A stretch of DNA of 64,000 nucleotides from Asaia sp003994335. Lineage in GTDB: Bacteria > Pseudomonadota > Alphaproteobacteria > Acetobacterales > Acetobacteraceae. This document shows, piece after piece, positions 1 through 9,186 of this stretch (position 1 is the stretch's first letter; each line of letters starts with the position of its first letter). The notes under the pieces are model-generated. The model saw nothing but the letters and a program-made list of their open reading frames with translations. It was not told the origin of the DNA and made no database searches. Where the stretch lies: positions 298,576 through 362,575 of the forward strand of contig NZ_JBBCOR010000004.1 of NCBI RefSeq assembly GCF_037151175.1, written 5' to 3'. The position numbers and the translations under genes were made by a program.

Positions 1-2
1 CC

Positions 3-1109
3 AACGGTCCAGCCTGGCATGACCGCTTTCCCAACAGGCATTTTGACGGTACCGCGCCTGATGGCTTCGTGCCCAAGGAAGAGATCGCCGCTTATTTCGA
101 GGCCTATGCACGCCAGATCGATATGCCCGTTCGCTGTGGGGTCCAGGTGCGCAAATTATCCCGTGCGTCGTCGGGGCAGGGGTTCGAGGCTCAGACGGAT
201 GCGGGTACCATTCAGGCGCGTAACGTCGTTGTGGCAACTGGCCCTTTTCAGAGGCCCCTTGTTCCTGCTCTTATCCCGCAGACCCCCAACCTGTTCCAGA
301 CCCATTCGCAGGGATATAAGAATCCTTCCCAGCTGCCTGAGGGCGGCGTGCTGGTGATCGGCGCAGGGGCATCGGGCGTACAGATTGCCGAGGAACTCAA
401 GCGTGCGGGGCGCGCCGTCTGGCTTTCTGTCGGGCCACATGACAGGCCTGCACGGCGCTATCGCGGCAAGGATTTCGTCTGGTGGCTGGGCGTTCTGGGT
501 ATGTGGGACATGAAAACCCCGGGCCCGGGAACGGAACATGTGACGATTGCCGTCAGCGGCGCGCAAGGTGGCCACACGGTCGATTTCCGTACACTCGCCG
601 CAAGCGGTATCACGCTCGTAGGCCGTACGCTCTCCTGCCATGAGGGTGTGCTCTCTTTCGACACGGATCTGCAGAAGAACATAGAGGCAGGCGATGCCAA
701 TTACCTCGCCATGCTCAATGCGGCTGATGCCTATGTTGCCGCCCAGGGGCTCGACCTGCCCGAGGAGCCGCAGGCGCATCGGATTGGCGAACTGCCGGAG
801 TGTGTAACGGCGCCCCTGACCGAACTCGATCTGGCAAAGTCGGGGGTAACCAGCATCATCTGGGCGACTGGCTATGGCTATGACTATGGCTGGCTCGATC
901 TGGACGTTCTGGATGCGCGCGGTGCGCCGCGCCATGAGGGGGGCGTCTCGGTTGAACCGGGGCTGTATTTCCTCGGATTGTCCTGGCTTACCCGCCGTGC
1001 CTCGCCTTTCATCTGGGGTGTATGGCATGACGCGGCCCGCCTAGCCGCGCATATCGCCCCCGACCATTCCGCGCCGGGCCAGGCGCAGGATGATGTAATG
1101 CATGTCTGA
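3..1109 (+). CDS. Flavin-containing monooxygenase-like flavoprotein (5' end outside window)
   Basis: The frame is open from base 3, so the N-terminus with the first FAD-binding Rossmann motif lies upstream of the window; 368 residues are visible. A second dinucleotide motif, GAGASGVQIAEEL, near visible residue 118 is the NADPH site of the CzcO/FMO group. The WATGYGYDYGW stretch near residue 287 matches the ATGY motif of these enzymes. The C-terminus (YFLGLSWL..SPFIWGVWHDA) fits the FAD-contacting end. The expected role is NAD(P)H- and FAD-dependent oxygenation of a small soft nucleophile or ketone in the cytoplasm. It overlaps the next gene by 8 bases, so the two are probably translationally coupled. 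The substrate cannot be read from sequence. Confidence 0.85.
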   Translation, partial: NGPAWHDRFPNRHFDGTAPDGFVPKEEIAAYFEAYARQIDMPVRCGVQVRKLSRASSGQGFEAQTDAGTIQARNVVVATGPFQRPLVPALIPQTPNLFQTHSQGYKNPSQLPEGGVLVIGAGASGVQIAEELKRAGRAVWLSVGPHDRPARRYRGKDFVWWLGVLGMWDMKTPGPGTEHVTIAVSGAQGGHTVDFRTLAASGITLVGRTLSCHEGVLSFDTDLQKNIEAGDANYLAMLNAADAYVAAQGLDLPEEPQAHRIGELPECVTAPLTELDLAKSGVTSIIWATGYGYDYGWLDLDVLDARGAPRHEGGVSVEPGLYFLGLSWLTRRASPFIWGVWHDAARLAAHIAPDHSAPGQAQDDVMHV

Positions 1110-2247
1110 TCTTATTGCGCTGCTCTCGACCCTCGTCGGGTTTCCCAGTCTCTGCGGCACTCCGAATGGGGAAACCATCGACTGGATTGAGGCGCAGCTC
1201 CTTGCTGCGGGCGCGCGCGTACAGCGTATTCCAGGCGAAGTGCCGGATCGGTTCAGCCTGTTTGCGATCATCGGACCTGAGGCGCCGGGGGGGCTCGTAC
1301 TCTCGGCCCATGCCGATGTCGTACCCGTGGCGGGTCAGGACTGGTCGAGTGACCCGTTCATCCTGACGCGCCGGGGTGACAGGCTTTATGGCCGGGGAAG
1401 CAGCGACATGAAGGGGTTTCTGGCCTGTATGCTCGATGCCGCGCAACGCGTGGCCGCGCATCCCATACCGCTTTCCAGACCGTTATACCTTGCGATTTCC
1501 CATGATGAGGAACTGGGCTGCCTGGGTGTACGCTCCCTGCTGCAGGCTCTGAGCGCGGGGCCGGACCGTGCCATACAAGGATGTATCGTGGGGGAGCCGA
1601 CGCAAATGCAGGTTGCGCTCGCGCACAAGGGCAAGACAGCGTTCACGATCGCCTGTCATGGCGTCGCCGCCCATTCTGCCAATCCGGGACAGGGGCTGAA
1701 CGCCATTACATTGGCAGGCTCCATGATCCATGCGGTTTCCGCGCTCCAGGAAAAGATAGAGACAAGCGAGCGTCGGGACGGCCGCTTCGCCGTGCCATTC
1801 TCGACGGTACAGGTCGGTCTGGTGTCGGGCGGAGCAGCGCTCAATATCGTGCCCGATCATTGTGTTCTTTCTGCCGAGATGCGTCTGCTGCCGGGCTATG
1901 AACCTGGCCCCTATTTGGACTGGCTGCGGGACGCGGGCGCGCGGGCCGTGGCGGATCTGGGCGGTGGCAGGGTCGAGATTGAGGTCACGAACGCCTATCC
2001 GGGTCTGGATATGGAGCCGGGTGGCGCACTCTGCGCCACCGTTCTGCGTGAGGCCGGACGCAATCATACCACCACGATCGATTTCGGGACCGAGGCGGGG
2101 TTGTTTCGGGAAATTCTGTCTCTGGATTGCGTGGTGTGCGGCCCAGGCTCGATCGATCGCGCGCATAAGGCGGATGAATACATCACAGAGGCCGAGCTCG
2201 AAGAGGGCGCACGTTTTGTCGATGCGCTCGTCGCGCGCCTCAGATAA
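1102..2247 (+). CDS. M20 family metallopeptidase, acetylornithine deacetylase-like
   Basis: A 381-residue protein of usual ArgE/DapE length. Visible M20 metal-site motifs are HADVVPV near residue 70, the GRGSSDMKG block near 95 that carries the bridging Asp, and DEELG near 134 with the catalytic Glu. A dimerisation-domain stretch (GVAAHSANP) follows near residue 192. These enzymes hydrolyse N-acyl amino acids with two zinc ions. ArgE would yield ornithine and acetate, but the gene sits between a flavin monooxygenase and a DUF1028 gene rather than with arginine genes, so it more likely cleaves an amide or carbamoyl intermediate of a catabolic route. It overlaps the upstream gene by 8 bases. 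Confidence 0.85.
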   Translation: MSDLIALLSTLVGFPSLCGTPNGETIDWIEAQLLAAGARVQRIPGEVPDRFSLFAIIGPEAPGGLVLSAHADVVPVAGQDWSSDPFILTRRGDRLYGRGSSDMKGFLACMLDAAQRVAAHPIPLSRPLYLAISHDEELGCLGVRSLLQALSAGPDRAIQGCIVGEPTQMQVALAHKGKTAFTIACHGVAAHSANPGQGLNAITLAGSMIHAVSALQEKIETSERRDGRFAVPFSTVQVGLVSGGAALNIVPDHCVLSAEMRLLPGYEPGPYLDWLRDAGARAVADLGGGRVEIEVTNAYPGLDMEPGGALCATVLREAGRNHTTTIDFGTEAGLFREILSLDCVVCGPGSIDRAHKADEYITEAELEEGARFVDALVARLR

Positions 2248-2287
2248 CCGCGATACCGGAATTTCCCGGCAGGCAGGAGGGTCACCC

Positions 2288-2965
2288 ATGACGTTTTCCA
2301 TCATCGCGCGCTGCGCCAGAACCGGGCAATTCGGCATGGCGGTGGCCTCGTCATCACCCGCAGTGGCCAGCCGCTGTGCTTTTGCCCGTGCCGGTATCGG
2401 GGTTGTGGCAACGCAGAACGTGACCGATCCGAGACTGGGTCCCAAAGCGCTTGCTCTGCTCGAATCAGGGGCCTCTGCGTGCGAATGTCGTGACATCATG
2501 ATGCGTACCGCCGCTTTCAGTGCCTTCCGGCAAGTGTTGATTCTCGATGCGTCGGGCCGTTCAGCCTATTGGGCAGGAGAGCGTATTCTGGGGCGTCACG
2601 GTCAAGCCTCCGCAGACGATGTTTCAGCGGCCGGAAACATGCTGGCGGATGAGGAGATTCCTCGGGCCATGGTCGCGTCATTCAGCGCATCCTCCCCTGA
2701 ACTCGAGCTCGGGGAGCGTTTGCTTCTCTCGATGGAAGCTGCGCTCGCCGCTGGAGGTGAAGAGGGGCCTGTCCATTCAGCAGGATTGCTCATCGTCGAG
2801 GCACAGAGCTGGCCGTTGACCGATCTGCGGGTGGACTGGAGCGAGGCGCCTCTTGCGGCCCTGCGCGGGCTGTGGGCCCTCTGGCAACCTCAGATGCATG
2901 ATTACGTCACGCGGGGGCTGGACCCGACGACAGCCCCTTCTTATGGCGTGCCCGGCGATTCCTGA
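2288..2965 (+). CDS. DUF1028 family protein
   Basis: A 225-residue protein starting MTFSIIARC, the typical DUF1028 opening (Ntn-hydrolase-like fold), followed by GQFGMAVASSSPAV and the GVVATQNVTDPRLG block. A GGCAGGAGGG Shine-Dalgarno lies just before this ATG and supports it over an upstream in-frame extension. The family has no settled biochemical function and is often found near peptidases and amidohydrolases, which fits the M20 gene 40 bases upstream. Probably cotranscribed with the two preceding genes. A hairpin right after the stop separates it from the convergent GMC dehydrogenase gene. Confidence 0.85.
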   Translation: MTFSIIARCARTGQFGMAVASSSPAVASRCAFARAGIGVVATQNVTDPRLGPKALALLESGASACECRDIMMRTAAFSAFRQVLILDASGRSAYWAGERILGRHGQASADDVSAAGNMLADEEIPRAMVASFSASSPELELGERLLLSMEAALAAGGEEGPVHSAGLLIVEAQSWPLTDLRVDWSEAPLAALRGLWALWQPQMHDYVTRGLDPTTAPSYGVPGDS

Positions 2966-2976
2966 GTCGCTCAATC

Positions 2977-3005
2977 GAGACGCAGGCCCACAGGGCTGGC
3001 GTCTC
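2977..3005. terminator. Bidirectional hairpin between convergent genes
   Basis: Perfect 7-base arms GAGACGC (2977-2983) and GCGTCTC (2999-3005) enclose an inner GCCC/GGGC stem with an ACA loop. It lies exactly between the stop of the DUF1028 gene and the stop of the convergent GMC gene, so it could end transcription from both sides. There is no clear T-run. Confidence 0.55.
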
Positions 3006-4626
3006 AGTTGCCCTGCGCCAGAATCATCCTGGCGGCCATTTCGCCGATCATCATGCTGGGCGCGCTGGTATTGCCGCTGATCAGGGTTGGCATGATCGAG
3101 GCATCGGCGATACGCAGGCCGCCTATCCCGCGCAGTTTCAGATCCGGCGTCACGACCGATTGCTCATCGATCCCCATGCGGCAGGTTCCTGCCGGGTGAA
3201 AGACCGTTGCTGCGCTCGCCCTCAGATAGGCCATGATCTCGGCAGGCGTTGTGACCGACGCACCCGGGGCGATTTCGATACCTCGCGCGCGTGCGAAAGG
3301 CGGCTGGGAGAGAATGTGGCGGGCGATCCCGATCCCTTCGCAAAGCGTTTCGAGATCATGGGGATCCGATGCGAAATTGAAATCGATCTGAGGGTTCAGC
3401 GTGCCGTCGGTGGCCAGCCGGACTGTCCCTCGGCTTTTGGGACGGAGCACGCAGGTATGGATGGCAAATCCATGCCCCCATTCAAAGAGCCGACCACGTG
3501 GGCTGCGATATCCCGGGACGAAATGGAACTGGATGTCCGGCACCGCACCCTCGGCCAGCTTCGTCCGGGCAAAGCCGCCGGCCTCAACATAATTCGTGGT
3601 CAGCCAGCCCTTGCGCCCGAGCGCGAACTGCCAGGGCGCGCTTAGGACCTTGGGCAAAGCGCGCGTTGAGAACCCCAATGTGCGTGGGTCGGTGGAGCGC
3701 AGGGTCACCAGACCATCCAGATGATCCTGGAGGTTCTGGCCGACGCCCGGCAAGACATGAATGGGAGAAATCCCGGCGGCGATCAGATTGGCGCCTGATC
3801 CGATGCCCGATGCCATCAGGATCTGGGGAGATCCGATTGCGCCGGCACAGAGAATGACCTCGCGGCGGGCGCGCAATGTCTTCACTGTGCCTTCATGTTC
3901 GATCGAAATTCCGCATACGCGGCGGTTCTCGATCAGGAGGCGACGTGTCTTGGCTCCCGACAGAACGCATAATCCTGGACGCTTTCGTACAGGATGGATG
4001 AAAGCGCGGTAGGCGCTCAGGCGCAGGCCGTCGCGCTGCGTGACATCATAAATGCCCACGCCCTCGAGCTGTGCTCCGTTGAAGTCAGGATTATGCGCCA
4101 GCCCGGCTGCGATGCCCGCTGCGACGAAATCACGCGAGAGGGGGTTGATGTCGCGGGGAGTGACGACATCGAGCGCCCCGTCGCGACCGTGGAATTCCGC
4201 TCCTGGCGCATCGACCGTTCGATGGCTGCGTTCGAGCGACCTGAACGCATCGAGCACCTGGGGCCATTCCCACCCTGTACAGCCGAGAGACGCCCAATGG
4301 TCGTAATCAGAGCGATCCCCGCGAATATAGATCATGCTGTTGAGCGTGGTGGAGCCGCCCAGGGCCTTGCCGCGTGGTACGTGAATGCGCCGATCGAGAA
4401 GGTGATGCTGCGGGGTGGAGTAGAACTGATAGGCTAGTTTCCGGCTGCGATAGAGCGTAAGGGTGCCGGCCGGGATGCTGATACGCGGCGTGCGGTCGCT
4501 CCCGCCGGCCTCGATCAGCCCCACCCGAAAGCGCCCGTCGGCGCTGAGTCGATTGGCCAGAACGCAACCGGCCGAACCAGCGCCGATGACGAGGTAATCG
4601 AAGGTCTGGGTGAGATCATCGGACAT
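3004..4626 (-). CDS. GMC family oxidoreductase (choline dehydrogenase-like)
   Basis: A 540-residue flavoprotein. The N-terminal FAD site GAGSAGCVLANRL is at residues 16-28, followed by the LIEAGG strand end. The GMC signature (PRGKALGGSTTLNSMIYIRG) begins near residue 83, and the second signature, GAIGSPQILMASGIG, near 262. The C-terminal active-site region FHPAGTCRMG with NTSAPSMMIGE is intact. It oxidises an alcohol to an aldehyde and passes electrons to FAD and then probably a quinone. BetA, polyethylene glycol and other alcohol dehydrogenases look alike at this level, so the substrate stays open. A GGAGG site lies 6 bases before the ATG. It is downstream of the TonB receptor gene and likely in the same operon. 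Confidence 0.88.
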   Translation of the reverse strand: MSDDLTQTFDYLVIGAGSAGCVLANRLSADGRFRVGLIEAGGSDRTPRISIPAGTLTLYRSRKLAYQFYSTPQHHLLDRRIHVPRGKALGGSTTLNSMIYIRGDRSDYDHWASLGCTGWEWPQVLDAFRSLERSHRTVDAPGAEFHGRDGALDVVTPRDINPLSRDFVAAGIAAGLAHNPDFNGAQLEGVGIYDVTQRDGLRLSAYRAFIHPVRKRPGLCVLSGAKTRRLLIENRRVCGISIEHEGTVKTLRARREVILCAGAIGSPQILMASGIGSGANLIAAGISPIHVLPGVGQNLQDHLDGLVTLRSTDPRTLGFSTRALPKVLSAPWQFALGRKGWLTTNYVEAGGFARTKLAEGAVPDIQFHFVPGYRSPRGRLFEWGHGFAIHTCVLRPKSRGTVRLATDGTLNPQIDFNFASDPHDLETLCEGIGIARHILSQPPFARARGIEIAPGASVTTPAEIMAYLRASAATVFHPAGTCRMGIDEQSVVTPDLKLRGIGGLRIADASIMPTLISGNTSAPSMMIGEMAARMILAQGN

Positions 4627-4665
4627 GGCATCCTCCTTCCTGCGTGGGGCGGGGTTCGCCTCGGT

Positions 4666-7053
4666 TCAGAACCCGGTCGAGAAGGTAGCGAGACAGGCAA
4701 AGGACGGCGCGACGTAATAGGTCGAGGTGCCCGCGACCATTCCCGTGCTGTAGACACCCGAGAGGTAGTGGCTATCGCCAAGATTGACGATATTCAGGCG
4801 CAGGCTCGGCTTTTTGAGAAAACCGATGTCATGGGCGCGTGCGCCCAGCATCATGTCGACCTGCTTGTGTCCAGGGATACGTTCATCATTCATGAATGTC
4901 CCATATTCCTTGTCGAGATACTTCATCGAGACGCTCCCGAAGAATGTGCCATCGTCATATTGCACGCCGATCGCGCCCATCCAGCGCGGTGCGGATGGGG
5001 CGACCTTGCCACGGGTGGCATAGGTGGTCGCACCCATGGTGATATTATTATCGGTGGTGGCGTAGAGATATTCGCCCGACAGATAGGGCGAGAGATGGTG
5101 CCAGGGGGCCAGGCCGATTTCCGCATCCACGCCACGTGTGGTCAGCCCGCCCGCATCGAGGAAGTAGGGGACGGCATCCACATACTGGTTGATGGCGTGG
5201 TGAGTCATGTTGTTGTTGAACAGCGTGACAGACCCCGTCACCCAGCGATCATGGTACCGCGCGCCCAGCTCCTCGGCGATGCTGTATTCATCGCGCAGAT
5301 TGGTGCTGGCGGTTTGATAGAGGCTCGGGTCATAAGGGCTGTTGTACTGGTTATAGAAGGCCGAGCCGATCGGTATACGAAAGCTTGTCGTCGCGTTCGC
5401 AAAAACCTGTACATGATCATTGATCTTGTAGCTGATCGACATGCGCGGCAGAGGCTGGGCGGTATTGTAGCTGGTGGCGTATTGGGGGCCCGGCTGTTGC
5501 AGTGTCCCGTTACGCGCGGCCATGACTTCCTTGAACGCCAGATTGATCAGCAGCCGGTCATTCAGCAGCCGCAATTCATCGCCGATATAGAGGCTGACCA
5601 TCTGCGTGATGGTGTGATAGCGCCAGCCGCTCAACTGTGTGCCGTCATCGAGATGCAGATAGGATTTCGACACATTTCCGGCTGAGTCGATAGCCGAGAA
5701 GGGTTCATTCACGTTCATGTCTGTGTAGCCATACCAGGCACCGAAAACGAGATGGTTGTGCCGCGTGTCGTAATGGAGCGCGGCATTGAGCCCGGTCAGG
5801 CTCTCATGCTCGTCAAAATCCCAGCGCGCCGCCACCGAGCCGTCCTGGGCATAAGGCGCGCCTGCTATCGCGCCATCGACGGGCTGCGTACCGTTATAGA
5901 ATGTACCGCTCGTGGGGAGGGTATACACCCCGAGAGGATAATTGCCGAAACCGCGATAGAAATAGGGCGTGACGTTGAGGGAAAGGCGGTCGGTCAGGGC
6001 AAAATGCGACTGGCTGCTCAGGAAGTAGTTGGTCCAGTTGGTTCCGTAGCCCTTGTAATAATTGGCATCCCCAAACTTGTAGATGCCATCCAGGTTTATG
6101 CCGCCCCCCAGTCCTTTTGCCTGCCAGTCGGACAGGGTTGGCGTGCTGTACCAGGCTGTATTTTCATTGTTATAGGTGAAGGAGAGCGCCGTATTGCTGT
6201 TTGGCGCCCAGTCCTTGATGGCCTTAAAATCGACGTGCCGACGGTTATTGCGGCCCGGGCCGCGCCAGGCCTGACTCGTCAGGTTCGAGAACGAGGCAAA
6301 GGCGCGCAGGCCGGTATGGGCAATCTCGCCACTATCATACCGTATGTATTGGCGGTTCATCTGGTGCGAGCCATAACTCACATCGACCTGGCCCGAGCGC
6401 GTGTATTGCGGGTCGCGCATGCGTACATTCATGGTTCCGCCCGCGGAATATACGGTGGGCATTTCGATATCGGGCGCACCCTGCTGAAGCTGAACCGCTT
6501 CCATGTTCTCCGTATCCACCCATTCGGAGGAGTTGGGCGTGTAGTTATCGGGGTCATTCATGGGAACGCCCTCAAACAGAAAGCCGATTTCCTGCTGGTT
6601 CAGACCGCGCACGCTCACGGCAGACTGATCGGTCACGCCAAAGGGGTCACCCATGGCGACATTGGCGCCGGGCGAAAGATTGACCAGAGCCAGAGTATTG
6701 GAGGCCGGGGATTGCTTGGCGATATATTCATGCTCGACAGTACTGATCGAGCGTGCCGCTGTTTCCGGGCGGATCAGCCCCCCACCCGGGCGATGGCGAT
6801 TAGCCGAGATGCTGATGGTCTCGCCTGGGCCGCTTGCCGTACGGGGAGAGGCTTTCTTTGCTGACCGCGATGCGGAGGACTGACCTAGCGTCGTGGCTGT
6901 TGGCGCCCCGACAGCAGAGGGCGTGCGATGATTGCGGGTCACATGGGGGCTGGAATGCTTGCCAGAGGTGACCGCTGCCGCCTGCGCATATCCCCCGAGC
7001 AGGAGGAAGGTCGATGACAGGAGCAGGCAAGAGCGCGTGGGTTTCGTCTGCAT
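4666..7053 (-). CDS. TonB-dependent outer membrane receptor
   Basis: The start chosen gives 795 residues and begins MQTKPTRSC, a typical signal peptide (hydrophobic LLLSSTFLLLGG, cleavage near AQA-AA). The open frame extends 69 codons further upstream but without signal sequence or ribosome site. The plug domain starts around residue 105 (ISTVEHEYIAKQ) with SVRGLNQQEIGFLFEGVPMND. The rest is beta-barrel strands, ending in an aromatic/Gly-rich segment with terminal Phe. It should import a ligand through the outer membrane using TonB energy. Being grouped with RidA, NCS1 permease and dehydrogenase genes rather than iron genes, it may import the organic substrate of this cluster. No Fur-like site was seen upstream. 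Confidence 0.88.
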   Translation of the reverse strand: MQTKPTRSCLLLSSTFLLLGGYAQAAAVTSGKHSSPHVTRNHRTPSAVGAPTATTLGQSSASRSAKKASPRTASGPGETISISANRHRPGGGLIRPETAARSISTVEHEYIAKQSPASNTLALVNLSPGANVAMGDPFGVTDQSAVSVRGLNQQEIGFLFEGVPMNDPDNYTPNSSEWVDTENMEAVQLQQGAPDIEMPTVYSAGGTMNVRMRDPQYTRSGQVDVSYGSHQMNRQYIRYDSGEIAHTGLRAFASFSNLTSQAWRGPGRNNRRHVDFKAIKDWAPNSNTALSFTYNNENTAWYSTPTLSDWQAKGLGGGINLDGIYKFGDANYYKGYGTNWTNYFLSSQSHFALTDRLSLNVTPYFYRGFGNYPLGVYTLPTSGTFYNGTQPVDGAIAGAPYAQDGSVAARWDFDEHESLTGLNAALHYDTRHNHLVFGAWYGYTDMNVNEPFSAIDSAGNVSKSYLHLDDGTQLSGWRYHTITQMVSLYIGDELRLLNDRLLINLAFKEVMAARNGTLQQPGPQYATSYNTAQPLPRMSISYKINDHVQVFANATTSFRIPIGSAFYNQYNSPYDPSLYQTASTNLRDEYSIAEELGARYHDRWVTGSVTLFNNNMTHHAINQYVDAVPYFLDAGGLTTRGVDAEIGLAPWHHLSPYLSGEYLYATTDNNITMGATTYATRGKVAPSAPRWMGAIGVQYDDGTFFGSVSMKYLDKEYGTFMNDERIPGHKQVDMMLGARAHDIGFLKKPSLRLNIVNLGDSHYLSGVYSTGMVAGTSTYYVAPSFACLATFSTGF

Positions 7054-7133
7054 GGCGGTATCTCTGAGCGGGAGGTTCCCCCGGCCTGTGAGGCGCGGGG
7101 CAGGGGTGTGAAAAGGCTTAGGGGGGGCACCCC

Positions 7134-7547
7134 TCAGTCTGGCAGCACCGCGATCACATCGACCTCGATCAGCCATTCCGGCCGCGCGAGGGCCACCACC
7201 ACCAGCCCCGTGAATACCGGGAACACGCCTTTGAGATGCTTGCCCAGGACGCGATAACACGTCTCGCGATGGCGGATATCGGTGAGATAAACCGTGACCT
7301 TGCAGATATGTGAGAGGGTTGATCCGGCCTCCTCCAGGAGAAGGGTGATGTTCTGCATGACCTTTTCGGCCTGCCCGGCGGGATCGCCGATCGCGATATT
7401 TTCCCGGGTGTCGAGATCCTGAGGAACCTGACCGCGCAGATAGACGGTCTTACCGGCTACGACCGCCTGACAGAGATCGTTATCGAGATTCTGTTCCGGA
7501 TAGGTATCTTTCGTGTTGAATGGCCGTATGCGGGTGTGAACGGGCAT
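7134..7547 (-). CDS. RidA/YjgF/UK114 family protein
   Basis: A 137-residue protein starting MPVHTRIRPF; the longer frame upstream has no RidA sequence and a GGGAGAG site precedes this ATG. Family features are YLRGQVPQDL, VMQNITLLLEEAGSTL, the VYLTDIRHRE stretch and a C-terminal VDVIAVLP strand. The conserved Arg of the active RidA subgroup, normally in the last third, is represented by the R in ALARPEWLIEVD. RidA proteins hydrolyse reactive enamine/imine intermediates made by PLP or oxidase enzymes. Its place between a permease and a TonB receptor suggests it handles an imine produced by the neighbouring dehydrogenases. Confidence 0.87.
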   Translation of the reverse strand: MPVHTRIRPFNTKDTYPEQNLDNDLCQAVVAGKTVYLRGQVPQDLDTRENIAIGDPAGQAEKVMQNITLLLEEAGSTLSHICKVTVYLTDIRHRETCYRVLGKHLKGVFPVFTGLVVVALARPEWLIEVDVIAVLPD

Positions 7548-7761
7548 GGAGGTCTCTCCCCTGACTTGCGATTTTCTACCGTAATTCGGTGCGATGAAGT
7601 AATGATCGCAAGGTGACGGCCTGAATGAAAGAAGGGAGATATGGGGAAGAGCTTCGGAAAAAACTAAGAAGACACTAACGCGGGAACGATCCCCGATTGG
7701 CCCCGGCAATAATGGCCTTTTGGCGCGCTGCAGGGCGCAGCGAGGGGGGGCGTTATTCCCT

Positions 7762-9186
7762 TTACGGTCGCGTGCGGGCCCAGGCCCAGTAAAGAGCGCC
7801 AGGGACAAAGATGCCGAGTATCCATGAAAGATCGATCCCGTCCAGAGAGCGGGCTATGCGGCCAGTATAGAGACCATTTGACAGGAATGGGATCTGGACG
7901 AGCACGCCCAGCGCATAGCATGAAAGTGCCGGGCGATTGGCCGTGCCGTAAATGCCGCCGTCGCGGCGAAAGAGCGATTCCATATCGTAATGGCCGTGAC
8001 GGACCAGATAATAATCGACCAGATTGATCGCGGTCCAGGGCGAGAGCACGGCCAGAAGGAGCGCAATGACATTATCGAGAATGGTCAGCACATTGCCACT
8101 CAGCATTTCGGTGATCAGCGCGCAGAGCAGAAGCAGGATGAGGGCGGCCATACCGCGTGCATGACCGGTCGGGTGCCAGTTCTGGCGAAAGGTCTGCAGG
8201 AAGGTGAGGGAGGACAGGGCCGCGCAATAGATCTGCATCGTACAGCTCACGAGTGTCGAGATCATCACGACCAGAAACAGGATTGCGGGGAGGATCGCAC
8301 CCCAGGGGCGTATCGCATCATACATCGATCCGCTGAACCCGGTGCTGCCAATGAAGGCCCCGATGACCATGGGGTAGGCCGTGCCCAGAACACTGCCAGC
8401 GAGGCAGACCACGAAGGCCGTTCTCTCGCCTGTGCTGGAAGGAAGATAACGCGTGTAATCGGAGACGTAAGGGGCATAGGCGATCTGCCACAGCACACCG
8501 AGAGAGAGGGCCTTGAGGAAGTCATGCGGGGCAGGCGCTGCCCAGATGGCCTGGGCCAGATGCCCCTGGGCCAGATCCAGATAGGCCAGTCCGACCAGAA
8601 GGAAGGCCAGCGAGGCCACAGGGATGAATCCTGCTATGAACCGCTCGATCAGATCATGACCGATCATGCAGAGAAGGGCCGTGATAAGCACGGTGCCCCA
8701 GATGGGAAGCTGCCCGAACCCGCTGCCGAACAGGCTGCGCGCCTCCTCTCGCCCGATCGCGAAAAACGTGGTGGTGAAGCCGACATACATGATGATGATC
8801 ACTGCAATGATCAGCAGGCTTCCAGTCGATCCAAACTGTCCGCGGGTCTGCTGCATTTGGGGAATGCCGAGATGAGGTCCCTGGGCGGCGTGAAGCGCCA
8901 TGAACACGCCTCCGACGATATTCCCCGTCAGAATGGCAAGAAGAGACCAGCCGAGCGAAAGATGGCAGATACCGGGATAGAGCAGCCCTGTCATGACTGC
9001 CATGACATTCTGGTTGGCCCCCACCCAGACCTTGAAAAGCGACCAGGCGTTGCCGTGGCGACGTGCCTCGGGAACGGGAAAGATCGTCTCGTTCTCGATG
9101 GAAAGGGGAGGGGCGTCGTCCATCGGTCGGGTCTCATTCTGTCCGGCAGGGGAAAGGTTCACGGTGGTGGGCAGGGCGCGGCTCAT
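7762..9186 (-). CDS. NCS1 family nucleobase:cation symporter-like permease
   Basis: A 474-residue membrane protein with about 12 hydrophobic segments. The NCS1 entry stretch FKVWVGANQNVMAVMTGLL (residues 50-68) and the GNIVGGVFMALHAAQGP..GIPQMQQTRGQFG block are typical of the cytosine/allantoin/hydantoin permease family. It is a paralogue of the permease at 12757-14142: both begin with an ETI(F/Y)P(V/I)P.ARRHG cytoplasmic segment and share the HAAQGP and RDGGIYG motifs. Its ATG overlaps the stop of the HisD-like gene (ATGA), so it is coupled to it. Substrate unknown: a purine, pyrimidine, hydantoin or related N-heterocycle is expected from the family. Confidence 0.87.
   Translation of the reverse strand: MSRALPTTVNLSPAGQNETRPMDDAPPLSIENETIFPVPEARRHGNAWSLFKVWVGANQNVMAVMTGLLYPGICHLSLGWSLLAILTGNIVGGVFMALHAAQGPHLGIPQMQQTRGQFGSTGSLLIIAVIIIMYVGFTTTFFAIGREEARSLFGSGFGQLPIWGTVLITALLCMIGHDLIERFIAGFIPVASLAFLLVGLAYLDLAQGHLAQAIWAAPAPHDFLKALSLGVLWQIAYAPYVSDYTRYLPSSTGERTAFVVCLAGSVLGTAYPMVIGAFIGSTGFSGSMYDAIRPWGAILPAILFLVVMISTLVSCTMQIYCAALSSLTFLQTFRQNWHPTGHARGMAALILLLLCALITEMLSGNVLTILDNVIALLLAVLSPWTAINLVDYYLVRHGHYDMESLFRRDGGIYGTANRPALSCYALGVLVQIPFLSNGLYTGRIARSLDGIDLSWILGIFVPGALYWAWARTRP

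Noticed and set aside
33..357. Short frames at the window start in other frames
   Set aside because: They overlap the partial monooxygenase frame that carries the conserved motifs.
156..1028. 290-codon open frame antisense to the monooxygenase gene
   Set aside because: It lies fully opposite a gene with clear flavoprotein motifs and its translation shows no domain; high-GC genes often leave long antisense frames.
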